Program-made: the position numbers and the translations under genes
DNA from: Bacillota bacterium
GTDB lineage: Bacteria > Bacillota > Clostridia > Christensenellales > CAG-138
Assembly: GCA_023426265.1 (NCBI GenBank)
Contig: JAFABA010000135.1
Location: 1-30,240, forward strand
Length of the DNA stretch: 30,240 nucleotides
Direction: 5' to 3'
In this document: positions 23,563 to 30,240 of the stretch, piece after piece
How positions within the stretch are numbered: the first letter of the stretch is position 1
How the letters are laid out: every line of letters starts with the position of its first letter
Notes under the pieces: generated by a model
Seen by the model: only the letters and a program-made list of their open reading frames with translations
Told to the model about the DNA's origin: nothing
Databases searched by the model: none

Positions 23563-24630
23563 ATGGCAGGCTTGAAGCTCAATGGCCTAAACAAAATATA
23601 CGAAAATGGCGTGCAGGCGGTGACGGATTTCAACCTTAGCATACAGGACGGCGAGTTTATTGTGCTTGTGGGGCCGTCCGGCTGCGGGAAGTCCTCCACG
23701 CTGCGCATGGTGGCGGGCCTTGAGGAGATCTCCGGGGGGCGGCTGCTGATAGACGGGGCTGACGTCACAAACGTTGCGGCAAAGGACAGGGACATCGCCA
23801 TGGTGTTCCAGAATTACGCGCTCTACGCGCATATGTCGGTGTATGAAAACATGGCGTTCAGCCTGATGCTGCGAAACGAAAATCCCGATATCATACATGA
23901 AAAGGTGCTCGAAGCGGCGGATATATTGGATTTAAACGATCAGCTCAACAAGAAGCCCAAGCAGCTTTCGGGCGGGCAGCGCCAGCGCGTGGCGGTGGGC
24001 CGCGCCATCGTGCGCCACCCCAAGGTATTCCTGTTTGACGAGCCTCTTTCAAACCTGGACGCAAAGCTGCGCGGTTCCATGCGCCGGGAGTTAAAGCTGC
24101 TGCATACCACTTTAGGCGCCACCATCATATATGTGACACACGACCAGATTGAGGCGCTTACGTTGGCAGACCGCATCGTCATTATGGACGAAGGGCGCGT
24201 GCAGCAGGTCGGCAAGCCCATAGAGCTTTACGACCATCCGGCCAACCTGTTTGTGGCGGGCTTCATCGGCCTGCCGCCCATGAATTTTTTAAACGTACGC
24301 GTGTACTCCGACGGCACGCTCAAAAACAAGTATCTGACGTTACGGCTGACGGAGGAAGAACGGCGCAGGCTAAACGGGTACGTGGGCAAACCCATCGTGC
24401 TGGGCGTGCGGCCGGAGGATATCGAGCTGGGGGATGAACTTCAGTTGACCGTGGACCTCAATGAAAATCTGGGCCAGCATACGTTGGTGCGCGGCATAAT
24501 CGGCTGCAAGCGCATCGTATGCAAATTCCGAGAGTGGAGCGCATACAAGCCGGGGCAGGTGATCGGCATACGCTTCAACCGGGAGAAAGTGCACTTTTTT
24601 GACAAAGTTACAAGCATTGCCATAAGGTAG
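23563..24630 (+). CDS. Sugar ABC transporter ATPase, MsmX/UgpC-like (copy 2)
   Basis: A 355-residue ATPase whose motifs fall at the same residues as copy 1: Walker A GPSGCGKSS (37-45), LSGGQRQ (135-141), VFLFDEP (155-161), and H-loop in VTHDQIEAL. The C-terminal TOBE/OB domain is more divergent (about 240-355). AGGAG precedes ATG. It sits in the middle of four small membrane proteins and in the same operon as the two permeases, so it is the likely dedicated motor of this importer. LplB/YtcP-type systems often lack an own ATPase and borrow MsmX, so two local copies are unusual. Confidence 0.93.
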   Translation: MAGLKLNGLNKIYENGVQAVTDFNLSIQDGEFIVLVGPSGCGKSSTLRMVAGLEEISGGRLLIDGADVTNVAAKDRDIAMVFQNYALYAHMSVYENMAFSLMLRNENPDIIHEKVLEAADILDLNDQLNKKPKQLSGGQRQRVAVGRAIVRHPKVFLFDEPLSNLDAKLRGSMRRELKLLHTTLGATIIYVTHDQIEALTLADRIVIMDEGRVQQVGKPIELYDHPANLFVAGFIGLPPMNFLNVRVYSDGTLKNKYLTLRLTEEERRRLNGYVGKPIVLGVRPEDIELGDELQLTVDLNENLGQHTLVRGIIGCKRIVCKFREWSAYKPGQVIGIRFNREKVHFFDKVTSIAIR

Positions 24631-24639
24631 GGATGCGCC

Positions 24640-25194
24640 ATGAAGGATTTTTTCCGCAAACATCTCGTGAATTTGAAAAGAAGGCCGCAGACGATACCGC
24701 TTATTTTGCTTGTCGTCAGCTGCGTGATATATACGTTTCATCTGACGGTGCACTCCAACGCCGCCATGTACGTGAGCTCGCAAATCATCGCGCTCTATGT
24801 GTTCATCATCACGCTTGCTTCGATGCTTGTGATATTCTCGTTTATGAACGCCTATGCGCGGGGAACAAAACACTTTAAGCTGATGATGGGCGTCGTGTTC
24901 CTTTTGCTGGCGCTGCAGATATTCCTCGATATCGTATACCTGAACATCATGTTCTATGAAACGATGGTGCGCGACAATCCGGTGCCCATCACGCAGGATA
25001 TCGCGGACAGCATGAACTGGACCATGATCCATTTGGCGGTACTTGCGCTGGCGCTATTAAGCATCGTGCTGCTTCCGGTATACAGGAGGCTTTTGCAAAA
25101 AATCGATACATCCATAGAGGATGAAGAATTTGACGACCTGCAGGCGGAAAGCCTGGTAGAAGAAGAGGAGGAAGATGAGCTCCTTGAAGACTAG
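24640..25194 (+). CDS. Small integral membrane protein with acidic C-terminal tail, unknown function (3)
   Basis: A 184-residue protein with a basic N-terminus (MKDFFRKHLVNLKRR), four helices (about 18-35, 46-70, 80-104 and 126-147) and a strongly acidic C-terminal tail (about 155-184, mostly Glu and Asp). Helix layout resembles protein (1), though sequence identity is not obvious. The tail's purine-rich codons also form the ribosome site of the next gene, which overlaps by 20 nt. Function unknown; the acidic tail could contact basic surfaces of a partner. Confidence 0.78.
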   Translation: MKDFFRKHLVNLKRRPQTIPLILLVVSCVIYTFHLTVHSNAAMYVSSQIIALYVFIITLASMLVIFSFMNAYARGTKHFKLMMGVVFLLLALQIFLDIVYLNIMFYETMVRDNPVPITQDIADSMNWTMIHLAVLALALLSIVLLPVYRRLLQKIDTSIEDEEFDDLQAESLVEEEEEDELLED

Positions 25195-25684
25195 CCAGGC
25201 CGTGAAAAAAAGCAAAAAGTGGCCGGCCGCCGTAAAAGCGCTTCTCATCAAAGCGTGGTTCGCGGGGGCGGTCTACTTTTTTGTGGGCTGGGGGCTGTTT
25301 ATCAACTCCCTGGATCAATTGGACCTGACGCTTGCTTTGGGTCTTGTGCTGGGCGCCGTGACGGACTTGATGGTCAACCGCATACTCGTCACATTCATGG
25401 ACAACGGCGGGGACACATACAAAAAGTACATCATGTTCTACAGCAAAAAGTTCTATTTCTTCTGGGTCAACATCCTCTACGGCGTGCTGCTGTCGTTTTT
25501 GATCGCCTATACCTACCATGCCATCAATTTGATCGCGGTGCGTCTAAATGATCTTGCCGAAAACGCAGTCGTGCTCGGCGCGGAGCCAATCCTTTACGGG
25601 ATATTCTTCACCGCCTATGACGCGTTGTTGGTCGCCGTCAAAAATACCATCAAGAAACGTATGAATAAGGGAGCCGATCAATGA
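25175..25684 (+). CDS. Small integral membrane protein, unknown function (4)
   Basis: A 169-residue protein with a lysine-rich N-terminus (residues 1-20), helices at about 26-45, 50-72, 94-118 and possibly 135-155, and a basic C-terminal end. GAGGAGGAAG directly precedes ATG 25175. The gene overlaps the previous one by 20 nt and the GH28 gene by 4 nt (ATGA). Its basic ends complement the acidic tail of protein (3), hinting at interaction (inference). I do not recognise the family. Confidence 0.78.
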   Translation: MSSLKTSQAVKKSKKWPAAVKALLIKAWFAGAVYFFVGWGLFINSLDQLDLTLALGLVLGAVTDLMVNRILVTFMDNGGDTYKKYIMFYSKKFYFFWVNILYGVLLSFLIAYTYHAINLIAVRLNDLAENAVVLGAEPILYGIFFTAYDALLVAVKNTIKKRMNKGADQ

Positions 25685-27228
25685 AATTTCATAGCCTGTT
25701 TGTTTCCGGCACTTCCGCCTGCTTTGAGCTTCTTAACGCGCTGCCGTATTACTGCGAAACGCCCTACCGCGTGACGCTAGACGGCGCGGAGCTTGAACCT
25801 ATTTATAACACCAACGTATTCTCGCTGTTCCATTTAAAGCCCAATACGGAGTATACGGTGGGTACGACGCTTGGCGCGTTTACGCTTACGGTGAAAACAG
25901 CATCTGAAAGCGCCTGCATCGACGCGACTCTTTTTGGCGCCGTGGGCGACGGGGAAACGGACGATACGCGGGCGCTGCAGAGCGCCATATTCGCCTGCAA
26001 GGAAAACGGCAGGGTATTCCTGCCGCGCGGCGTATACAAAACCGGGCCGCTTGTGCTAAAAAGCCACATGACGCTGGAGCTTGATTCTGATGCGGTGCTG
26101 ATGGGAAGCACGCGTGTGGAGGATTACCCCATATGGCCCGGCGAAATTGACTGCATGTCCACCGGGGAAAAAATACAATGCGCCACCTGGGAAGGGGAGC
26201 CGAGAGCCTCCCATATGGCGCTGTTGTCCGCGCATCATGCGCGGGACATCCGCATCATAGGCCAGGGCGTTATCGACGGGAACGCGCAGAATGGCGAGTG
26301 GTGGATCAAGCCCAAAGAAAGGCCGATAGGCCGCCCCCGGTTGGTGTTCTTAAACGGCTGCGAGGACGTTGTGCTGCACGGGGTCACGGGGCAAAATTCC
26401 GCGGCCTGGAACCTGCATCCCTTCTTTTCCAAAAACATCGGGTTCTATGATATCGCCATCAACGCGCCGAAGGATTCTCCCAATACCGACGGATGCGACC
26501 CGGAATCCTGCGACGGCGTGGATATCATCGGCGCGCGTTTTTCCGTAGGGGACGACGCCATCGCCATCAAATCCGGAAAGCTCTATATGGGCGCGAAATA
26601 TAGGACGCCAGCGAAAAACCACACCATACGCAACTGCCTGATGGAATTTGCGCACGGCGCGGTGGTGATGGGAAGCGAAATGGCGGGCGGCGTGCAGGAC
26701 GTGTATGCAAGCCAGTGCTATTTCCGCAACACCGACCGTGGCCTGCGCATCAAGACGCGGCGCGGGCGGGGAAAGGACGCGGTGATCGACGGCATCACGT
26801 TCCATACCATCAAAATGGAGCACGTTTTAAGCCCGCTCGTCATCCATATGTTCTATTTCTGTGACAAGGAAGGAAAGACCGAATACGTCTGGACAAAGGA
26901 GAAATTGCCTGTTGACGAGCGCACGCCGCGGCTGGGGAAATTCCATTTTAGGGACATCGAATGCGTAAACTGCGAATACGCCGCGGGTTTCTTTTACGGC
27001 CTGCCCGAGCAGCCCATTGAAGAGGTGAAAATCGAGAATGTCGCCTTCTCCTTCAAAGAGGACGCGGGGTGGGGGTACCCCGCCATGATGAGCCATATCG
27101 AAGAACACCACAAGACGGGCCTGTATTTTAACAACGTCCGGCGCGTGGCGTTAAAGAACGTCACAATCTCAGGCGAGGAAGGCCCGGCGGTTGTCACGGA
27201 AAACGTGGAAGAATTCGTAGGGGTTTGA
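25681..27228 (+). CDS. Polygalacturonase, glycoside hydrolase family 28, cytoplasmic
   Basis: Hydrolyses alpha-1,4-galacturonan, probably in exo mode. The 515-residue protein has an N-terminal fibronectin-III-like domain (about 1-72) as in exo-poly-galacturonosidases, then the beta-helix with catalytic NTDGCDP (268-274, Asp270), GDDAIAIKSG (290-299, Asp291/Asp292), HGAVVMGSE (325-333) and RIKT (356-359). No signal peptide, so it degrades imported oligomers. Start overlaps the preceding stop (ATGA). It is followed almost directly by GH105. Confidence 0.95.
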   Translation: MKFHSLFVSGTSACFELLNALPYYCETPYRVTLDGAELEPIYNTNVFSLFHLKPNTEYTVGTTLGAFTLTVKTASESACIDATLFGAVGDGETDDTRALQSAIFACKENGRVFLPRGVYKTGPLVLKSHMTLELDSDAVLMGSTRVEDYPIWPGEIDCMSTGEKIQCATWEGEPRASHMALLSAHHARDIRIIGQGVIDGNAQNGEWWIKPKERPIGRPRLVFLNGCEDVVLHGVTGQNSAAWNLHPFFSKNIGFYDIAINAPKDSPNTDGCDPESCDGVDIIGARFSVGDDAIAIKSGKLYMGAKYRTPAKNHTIRNCLMEFAHGAVVMGSEMAGGVQDVYASQCYFRNTDRGLRIKTRRGRGKDAVIDGITFHTIKMEHVLSPLVIHMFYFCDKEGKTEYVWTKEKLPVDERTPRLGKFHFRDIECVNCEYAAGFFYGLPEQPIEEVKIENVAFSFKEDAGWGYPAMMSHIEEHHKTGLYFNNVRRVALKNVTISGEEGPAVVTENVEEFVGV

Positions 27229-27230
27229 GC

Positions 27231-28358
27231 ATGCAGGATATTGTTGCGCGCTACATCGACCGCATATTGGAGCAATCGAAGCCTGAGGCTCCGCTCTGGA
27301 ACATGGAGAAAATCCGCCAAAGCGCCGCGCCGCATTGGAACTATATCGATGGGTGCATGATGACGAGCCTGATCCGTTTGTACGAGCAGACGGGGGAGGA
27401 ACGGTTCTTCGATTTCGCGGAGCGGTTTATCGATTATTATGTGGCCGAGGACGGCAGCATATTAGGCTATGAGCTTGAAACCTACAACCTCGATAACATC
27501 TGCGAAGGCCGCGTGTTGTTTGATTTATACAGGGCGACCAAAAAGGAAAAGTACCGCCGCGCCATCGAGCTTTTGCACTGGCAGTTGGCACAACAGCCCC
27601 GCACGAAAGGGGGTAGCTTCTGGCATAAGCGCATTTACCCGCACCAGGTCTGGCTGGACGGCCTGTATATGGCGCAGGTATTTGCCACGCGGTACGAGGC
27701 GGAATTTAAAAAGAAGCCGGATTATACCGATATCGTGCGCCAGTTCCAAAATGTGCGGGACGTCATGTTCGACGAAGAAAAGAAGCTTTATTACCACGGG
27801 TACGACAGCGCAAGGCGGATGTTCTGGGCCGACGAAAAGGGGCTTTCCAAAAGCTTTTGGCTGCGGGCCATCGGCTGGTTCGCGGTGGCGCTTGCGGATG
27901 TCATTTCGTACCTGCCGCAAAGTGCCAAAGAGGAACGGGCGCGGCTTGCCGGACTGTTGAGCGAGCTTGTTGCGGGCATTGTTCCGTATATCGATGATAG
28001 AACAAATATGCTCTACCAGGTGGTGGACCAAGCGGGGCGCGAAGGGAATTATCCGGAAACGAGCGGCAGCTCCATGATTGCCTACGCCATGTTAAAGGGC
28101 GCGCGGCTTCAACTATTGCCCAACTCATACCGCGAGACGGGCGCACAGATATTTGACGGCATCTGCAAACAGTATCTTTCTGAAAAAGAGGGATTGCTCA
28201 ACTTGGGCGGCATCTGTCTTTCCGCGGGGTTGGGGCCGGAAAACAATTTGAAGAGGGACGGTACATACGAATATTACATCTCCGAGCCCGTGGTGGAAAA
28301 CGACGCAAAGGGCGCGGCCCCGTTTTTGATGTGTTATGTGGAGCTGCAGGCGGGCTGA
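27231..28358 (+). CDS. GH105 unsaturated rhamnogalacturonyl/galacturonyl hydrolase
   Basis: Removes the unsaturated galacturonate left by pectate or rhamnogalacturonan lyases; the product becomes 5-keto-4-deoxyuronate for KduI. A 375-residue alpha/alpha barrel. Counting from ATG 27231, Asp88 (YNLDNI) and Asp143 (VWLDGLYM) fall at the numbering of the Bacillus YteR active-site residues. TTG 27225 is an alternative start overlapping the GH28 stop. No signal peptide, so cytoplasmic. Last gene of the operon, followed by a terminator. Confidence 0.94.
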   Translation: MQDIVARYIDRILEQSKPEAPLWNMEKIRQSAAPHWNYIDGCMMTSLIRLYEQTGEERFFDFAERFIDYYVAEDGSILGYELETYNLDNICEGRVLFDLYRATKKEKYRRAIELLHWQLAQQPRTKGGSFWHKRIYPHQVWLDGLYMAQVFATRYEAEFKKKPDYTDIVRQFQNVRDVMFDEEKKLYYHGYDSARRMFWADEKGLSKSFWLRAIGWFAVALADVISYLPQSAKEERARLAGLLSELVAGIVPYIDDRTNMLYQVVDQAGREGNYPETSGSSMIAYAMLKGARLQLLPNSYRETGAQIFDGICKQYLSEKEGLLNLGGICLSAGLGPENNLKRDGTYEYYISEPVVENDAKGAAPFLMCYVELQAG

Positions 28359-28381
28359 ACAGAATAGCGACAATAAAAGTG

Positions 28382-28413
28382 GAGCGAGCCCAAAAGGCTC
28401 GCTCGTTTTGTTT
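28382..28413 (+). terminator. Rho-independent terminator after GH105
   Basis: Perfect 9-bp arms GAGCGAGCC and GGCTCGCTC around CAAAA, then GTTTTGTTT. It lies between convergent genes and may also stop fosX transcription, as the opposite strand continues with a shorter T-rich run. Confidence 0.92.
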
Positions 28414-28820
28414 CACTTTCCTTGGGCGTAGCGCGCCAGCCGTTCTGTTAAATTCCCGGCATGCAGCTCAAAGAGGTGGTTGTCATAATCGTAAAAGTAC
28501 AGGGATTGGCCTTCGCCGCTTATCCTTGGGCGACCGGATCTTATTTCCAGTCCAAGCTGCCGAATTTTTTGCTCGTATCGCTCCAACGCTTCGCTTGGGA
28601 CGGAAAACGCGATATGGTTGTAGGTTTGTATTGGCAGAGACTCGCCTTCCATCAGGCAGAACCATAATCTGCCGATCAAAAAGAACTTCTCCCGGCTCAG
28701 TGAAAATACGGCGCCCCCGCTGGAATAGATTTCCTCGGCCTGAAACAGCTCTTTGAATAGCTTACCCGCGCGTTCCAAGTCTTTTACGATCAGCGTAATG
28801 TGGCTCAAGCCTGATACCAT
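28413..28820 (-). CDS. fosX: Fosfomycin resistance hydrolase FosX
   Basis: A 135-residue VOC-fold Mn2+-dependent epoxide hydrolase that opens fosfomycin with water. It is very close in sequence style to Listeria FosX. Metal ligands His7 (SHITL), His69 (YNHIAF) and Glu118 (FELHAG) and the catalytic base Glu44 (LSREKF) fall at the FosX numbering; Glu44 separates FosX from the thiol transferases FosA and FosB. ATG 28820 has GGAGG 5 nt upstream. Own promoter with TATAAT just upstream, so it is independent of the prFMN genes. Probably an intrinsic gene; no mobile element is visible nearby. Confidence 0.94.
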   Translation of the reverse strand: MVSGLSHITLIVKDLERAGKLFKELFQAEEIYSSGGAVFSLSREKFFLIGRLWFCLMEGESLPIQTYNHIAFSVPSEALERYEQKIRQLGLEIRSGRPRISGEGQSLYFYDYDNHLFELHAGNLTERLARYAQGK

Positions 28821-28845
28821 ATCGGCCTCCGTTTTTGTTTTCCTT

Positions 28846-28854
28846 ATTATAACA
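28846..28854 (-). promoter_or_regulatory. fosX promoter, extended -10
   Basis: Minus-strand TGTTATAAT (28854-28846) is an extended -10 box (TGnTATAAT) 25 nt before the fosX start codon. No clear -35 is needed or seen. Confidence 0.55.
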
Positions 28855-28891
28855 TGACGCGGCTTGCAGACGGGTCGGATATTGAAATTAG

Positions 28892-28923
28892 AAAAAACGA
28901 ATACCCGGCAGGCCGGGTATTCG
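28892..28923 (-). terminator. Terminator of the ubiX / LpdD-Idi operon
   Basis: 11-bp arms CGAATACCCGG and CCGGGTATTCG with a 4-nt loop, followed on the minus strand by TTTTTT (28897-28892). It separates the operon from fosX. Confidence 0.92.
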
Positions 28924-28945
28924 ATAAAAGACATGAAAGCGGCTT

Positions 28946-29818
28946 TTACTTGAGTGCGGCCATGTGGAGGAGCACGTTGGGCAGGGCCTGCCGCAGCCAG
29001 TAGGTGTATTGCTCGGGCTGCAGGCGGATATCCTGCACGAGCGTTTGCGGGTCTGCCCACATGACCTCTTCCGCCTCCTCGGGGCAAAACGATACGGGGC
29101 CGTCGTACCGGCCGATGAATACATGATCCAGCTCGTTTTCCGTCAGCCCGTTTTCAAACGTCGCGCAGTATCGAAAATGGAATACCTCTTGCAGGGGCGT
29201 ATCAATACCCATTTCCTCCATCAGCCTGCGCGAAGCCGCCTCCAACAGCGGTTCATTCCAAGCGGGATGGCCGCAGCAGGTGTTGCTCCATAGCCCGCCG
29301 GAATGGTACTTTTGTGCGTGGCGCTTTTGCAGCAGCAGCTTGCCCCGGCTGTCGAATAGAAATATGGAGAATGCGCGGTGCAGCCTTGCTTCCTGATGGG
29401 CCTGCATTTTAAGGACGGGGCGGATAGGCGTATCCGCCTCATCCACTTCAACAAGGCAGGCTTGGAGCAAATGCGCGACAAGCGCCTTTGCAAGTTCGCG
29501 TACAATCTCGATTTCTTCTGCCGTAATTTGCTCTACGTGGATACCCGCGGCTACGGCCACATGCCTGCCCAGGCGTTCGCATAACGCGTCCGATACATAT
29601 TCCGCCGCCACGTGATCTTTGTGCCCGGTGCGGTTGAGTACGGAGGTCGTGGCACGGTTGGTTTCGCCATCCAGGAGGCTGGGGCGGGGAACGCTCAGCG
29701 TCACGCAGCCGATATGCGGCGCATCCCCGCCGGACAGCGCCACCAACAGGTCTTCCCCCATCGGAATGGCCTGCAGGCGGATCTTAATGCGCCCGCGCGA
29801 AAGCGTCTGCTCGTACAC
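28946..29818 (-). CDS. LpdD-like prenylated-flavin chaperone domain fused to type I isopentenyl-diphosphate isomerase
   Basis: A 290-residue two-domain protein. Residues about 1-115 match the LpdD family (LSGGDAPHIGCVTLSVPRPSL-type core at 29-49, then SVLNRTGHKDHVAAEYV), which assists prenylated-FMN-dependent UbiD decarboxylases. Residues about 119-290 are a Nudix type I IPP isomerase: His141 and His147 (AHQEARLHRAFS), Cys182 and His184 (NTCCGHP), and Glu227/Glu229 (TENEL), matching the metal and catalytic residues of E. coli Idi. It makes dimethylallyl diphosphate, from which the UbiX prenyl donor derives. Start is GTG 29818 after an AGGAGAGG site, 17 nt behind ubiX. The reading frame is continuous, so this is a true fusion. 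Ends at a terminator. Confidence 0.9.
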   Translation of the reverse strand: MYEQTLSRGRIKIRLQAIPMGEDLLVALSGGDAPHIGCVTLSVPRPSLLDGETNRATTSVLNRTGHKDHVAAEYVSDALCERLGRHVAVAAGIHVEQITAEEIEIVRELAKALVAHLLQACLVEVDEADTPIRPVLKMQAHQEARLHRAFSIFLFDSRGKLLLQKRHAQKYHSGGLWSNTCCGHPAWNEPLLEAASRRLMEEMGIDTPLQEVFHFRYCATFENGLTENELDHVFIGRYDGPVSFCPEEAEEVMWADPQTLVQDIRLQPEQYTYWLRQALPNVLLHMAALK

Positions 29819-29835
29819 GTTCCCTGCCCTCTCCT

Positions 29836-30240
29836 TTACTGCTGTTCCTGCCAGCGCTTGAGCCCATCGTAGGGGATACCGAATTGGTCGAGTATTTTAC
29901 CTACCAGGTGCCCGTTGAGTTCCTGAAGCGTCCTGGGTCTATGGTAATAGGATACCATAGGAGGCAGGATGATTGCGCCCATTTCGCTTAAAGAAAGCAT
30001 ATTGCGCAGGTGGATGGTGCTAAGCGGCGTCTCCCTTGCCACAAGCACAAGCTTGCGGCGCTCTTTTAATATGACGTCCGCCGCCCGCAAAATCAGGTTG
30101 TCCGAATACCCGCAGGCAATGCCCGCCACGGTCTTCATGCTGCAGGGTACAATGAGCATGCCCTCCGTGCGGAATGTGCCGCTTGCGATGCTTGCGCCGA
30201 TATTGTGGAGCGCATGTACCTGGTCCGCAAGGGCGTATAC
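29836..30240 (-). CDS. ubiX: Flavin prenyltransferase UbiX (5' end outside window)
   Basis: The 134 visible C-terminal residues read through the right edge. They show the UbiX core IASGTFRTEGMLIVPCSMKT-type segment, IACGYSDNLILRAADVILKERRKLVLVARETPLS with its conserved Arg-Glu-Thr, LRNMLSLSEMGAIILPP, and the FYYRP-like YYHRP. UbiX adds a dimethylallyl group to FMN to make prenylated FMN for UbiD-type decarboxylases. The upstream neighbour, which may be ubiD, is outside the window. Operon with the LpdD-Idi fusion. Confidence 0.95.
   Translation of the reverse strand, partial: VYALADQVHALHNIGASIASGTFRTEGMLIVPCSMKTVAGIACGYSDNLILRAADVILKERRKLVLVARETPLSTIHLRNMLSLSEMGAIILPPMVSYYHRPRTLQELNGHLVGKILDQFGIPYDGLKRWQEQQ

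Noticed and set aside
28821..29087. Upstream extension of the FosX frame
   Set aside because: FosX proteins begin at the Met at 28820, which has a GGAGG site; the extension crosses a terminator and the fosX promoter.

Overview
The window looks like a chromosomal stretch of a moderately GC-rich (roughly 55-60 % by eye) Bacillota, most likely class Clostridia. This rests on strong AGGAGG-type ribosome binding sites, LplB/YtcP-type sugar permeases with MsmX-like ATPases, a Firmicutes-type SDR mannonate oxidoreductase, a Listeria-like FosX and IclR/AraC control. No rRNA, tRNA, CRISPR or insertion sequence was seen. Species cannot be given.

Region 1 (1-5551, minus strand) is a sugar-acid operon: a sensor/LuxR-type regulator, a PfkB kinase, 6-phosphogluconate dehydrogenase, an SDR D-mannonate oxidoreductase (UxuB type) and a LarA-like nickel-dependent 2-hydroxyacid racemase/epimerase cut by the window edge. 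Together they suggest an unusual route: fructuronate to mannonate (SDR), mannonate to gluconate (LarA-like C2 epimerase), gluconate to 6-phosphogluconate (PfkB kinase), then ribulose-5-phosphate (Gnd). The epimerase and kinase specificities are inferred.

Region 2 (5621-13670) has a divergent KdgR-like IclR repressor and a plus-strand run: KDPG aldolase fused to a VOC-like domain, KDG kinase, GH4 alpha-galacturonidase-like enzyme, AEC transporter, cytosolic esterase, AraC regulator and KduD, closed by a strong terminator. Region 3 (13671-16777) has a regulated promoter, a TIM-barrel isomerase/epimerase, KduI and an MsmX-like ATPase. A minus-strand pectinesterase (16729-17700) overlaps its 3' end.

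Region 4 (17775-28413) is a long transport and hydrolysis operon: S-component-like membrane protein, two CUT1 permeases, a very large solute-binding lipoprotein, two small membrane proteins, a second ATPase, two more small membrane proteins, GH28 and GH105, then a terminator. None of the pectin enzymes (CE8, GH28, GH105, GH4, esterase) has a signal peptide. The picture is therefore uptake of esterified oligogalacturonides or rhamnogalacturonides followed by cytoplasmic demethylation, hydrolysis and the KduI-KduD-KdgK-Eda route to pyruvate and glyceraldehyde-3-phosphate.

Region 5 (28413-30240, minus strand) is unrelated: fosX, then a fusion of an LpdD-like prenylated-flavin chaperone domain with a type I isopentenyl-diphosphate isomerase, directly downstream of ubiX (cut by the right edge). 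The most novel-looking items are this LpdD-Idi fusion beside ubiX, the LarA-like/UxuB/Gnd/kinase operon, and the four small membrane proteins flanking the second ATPase.
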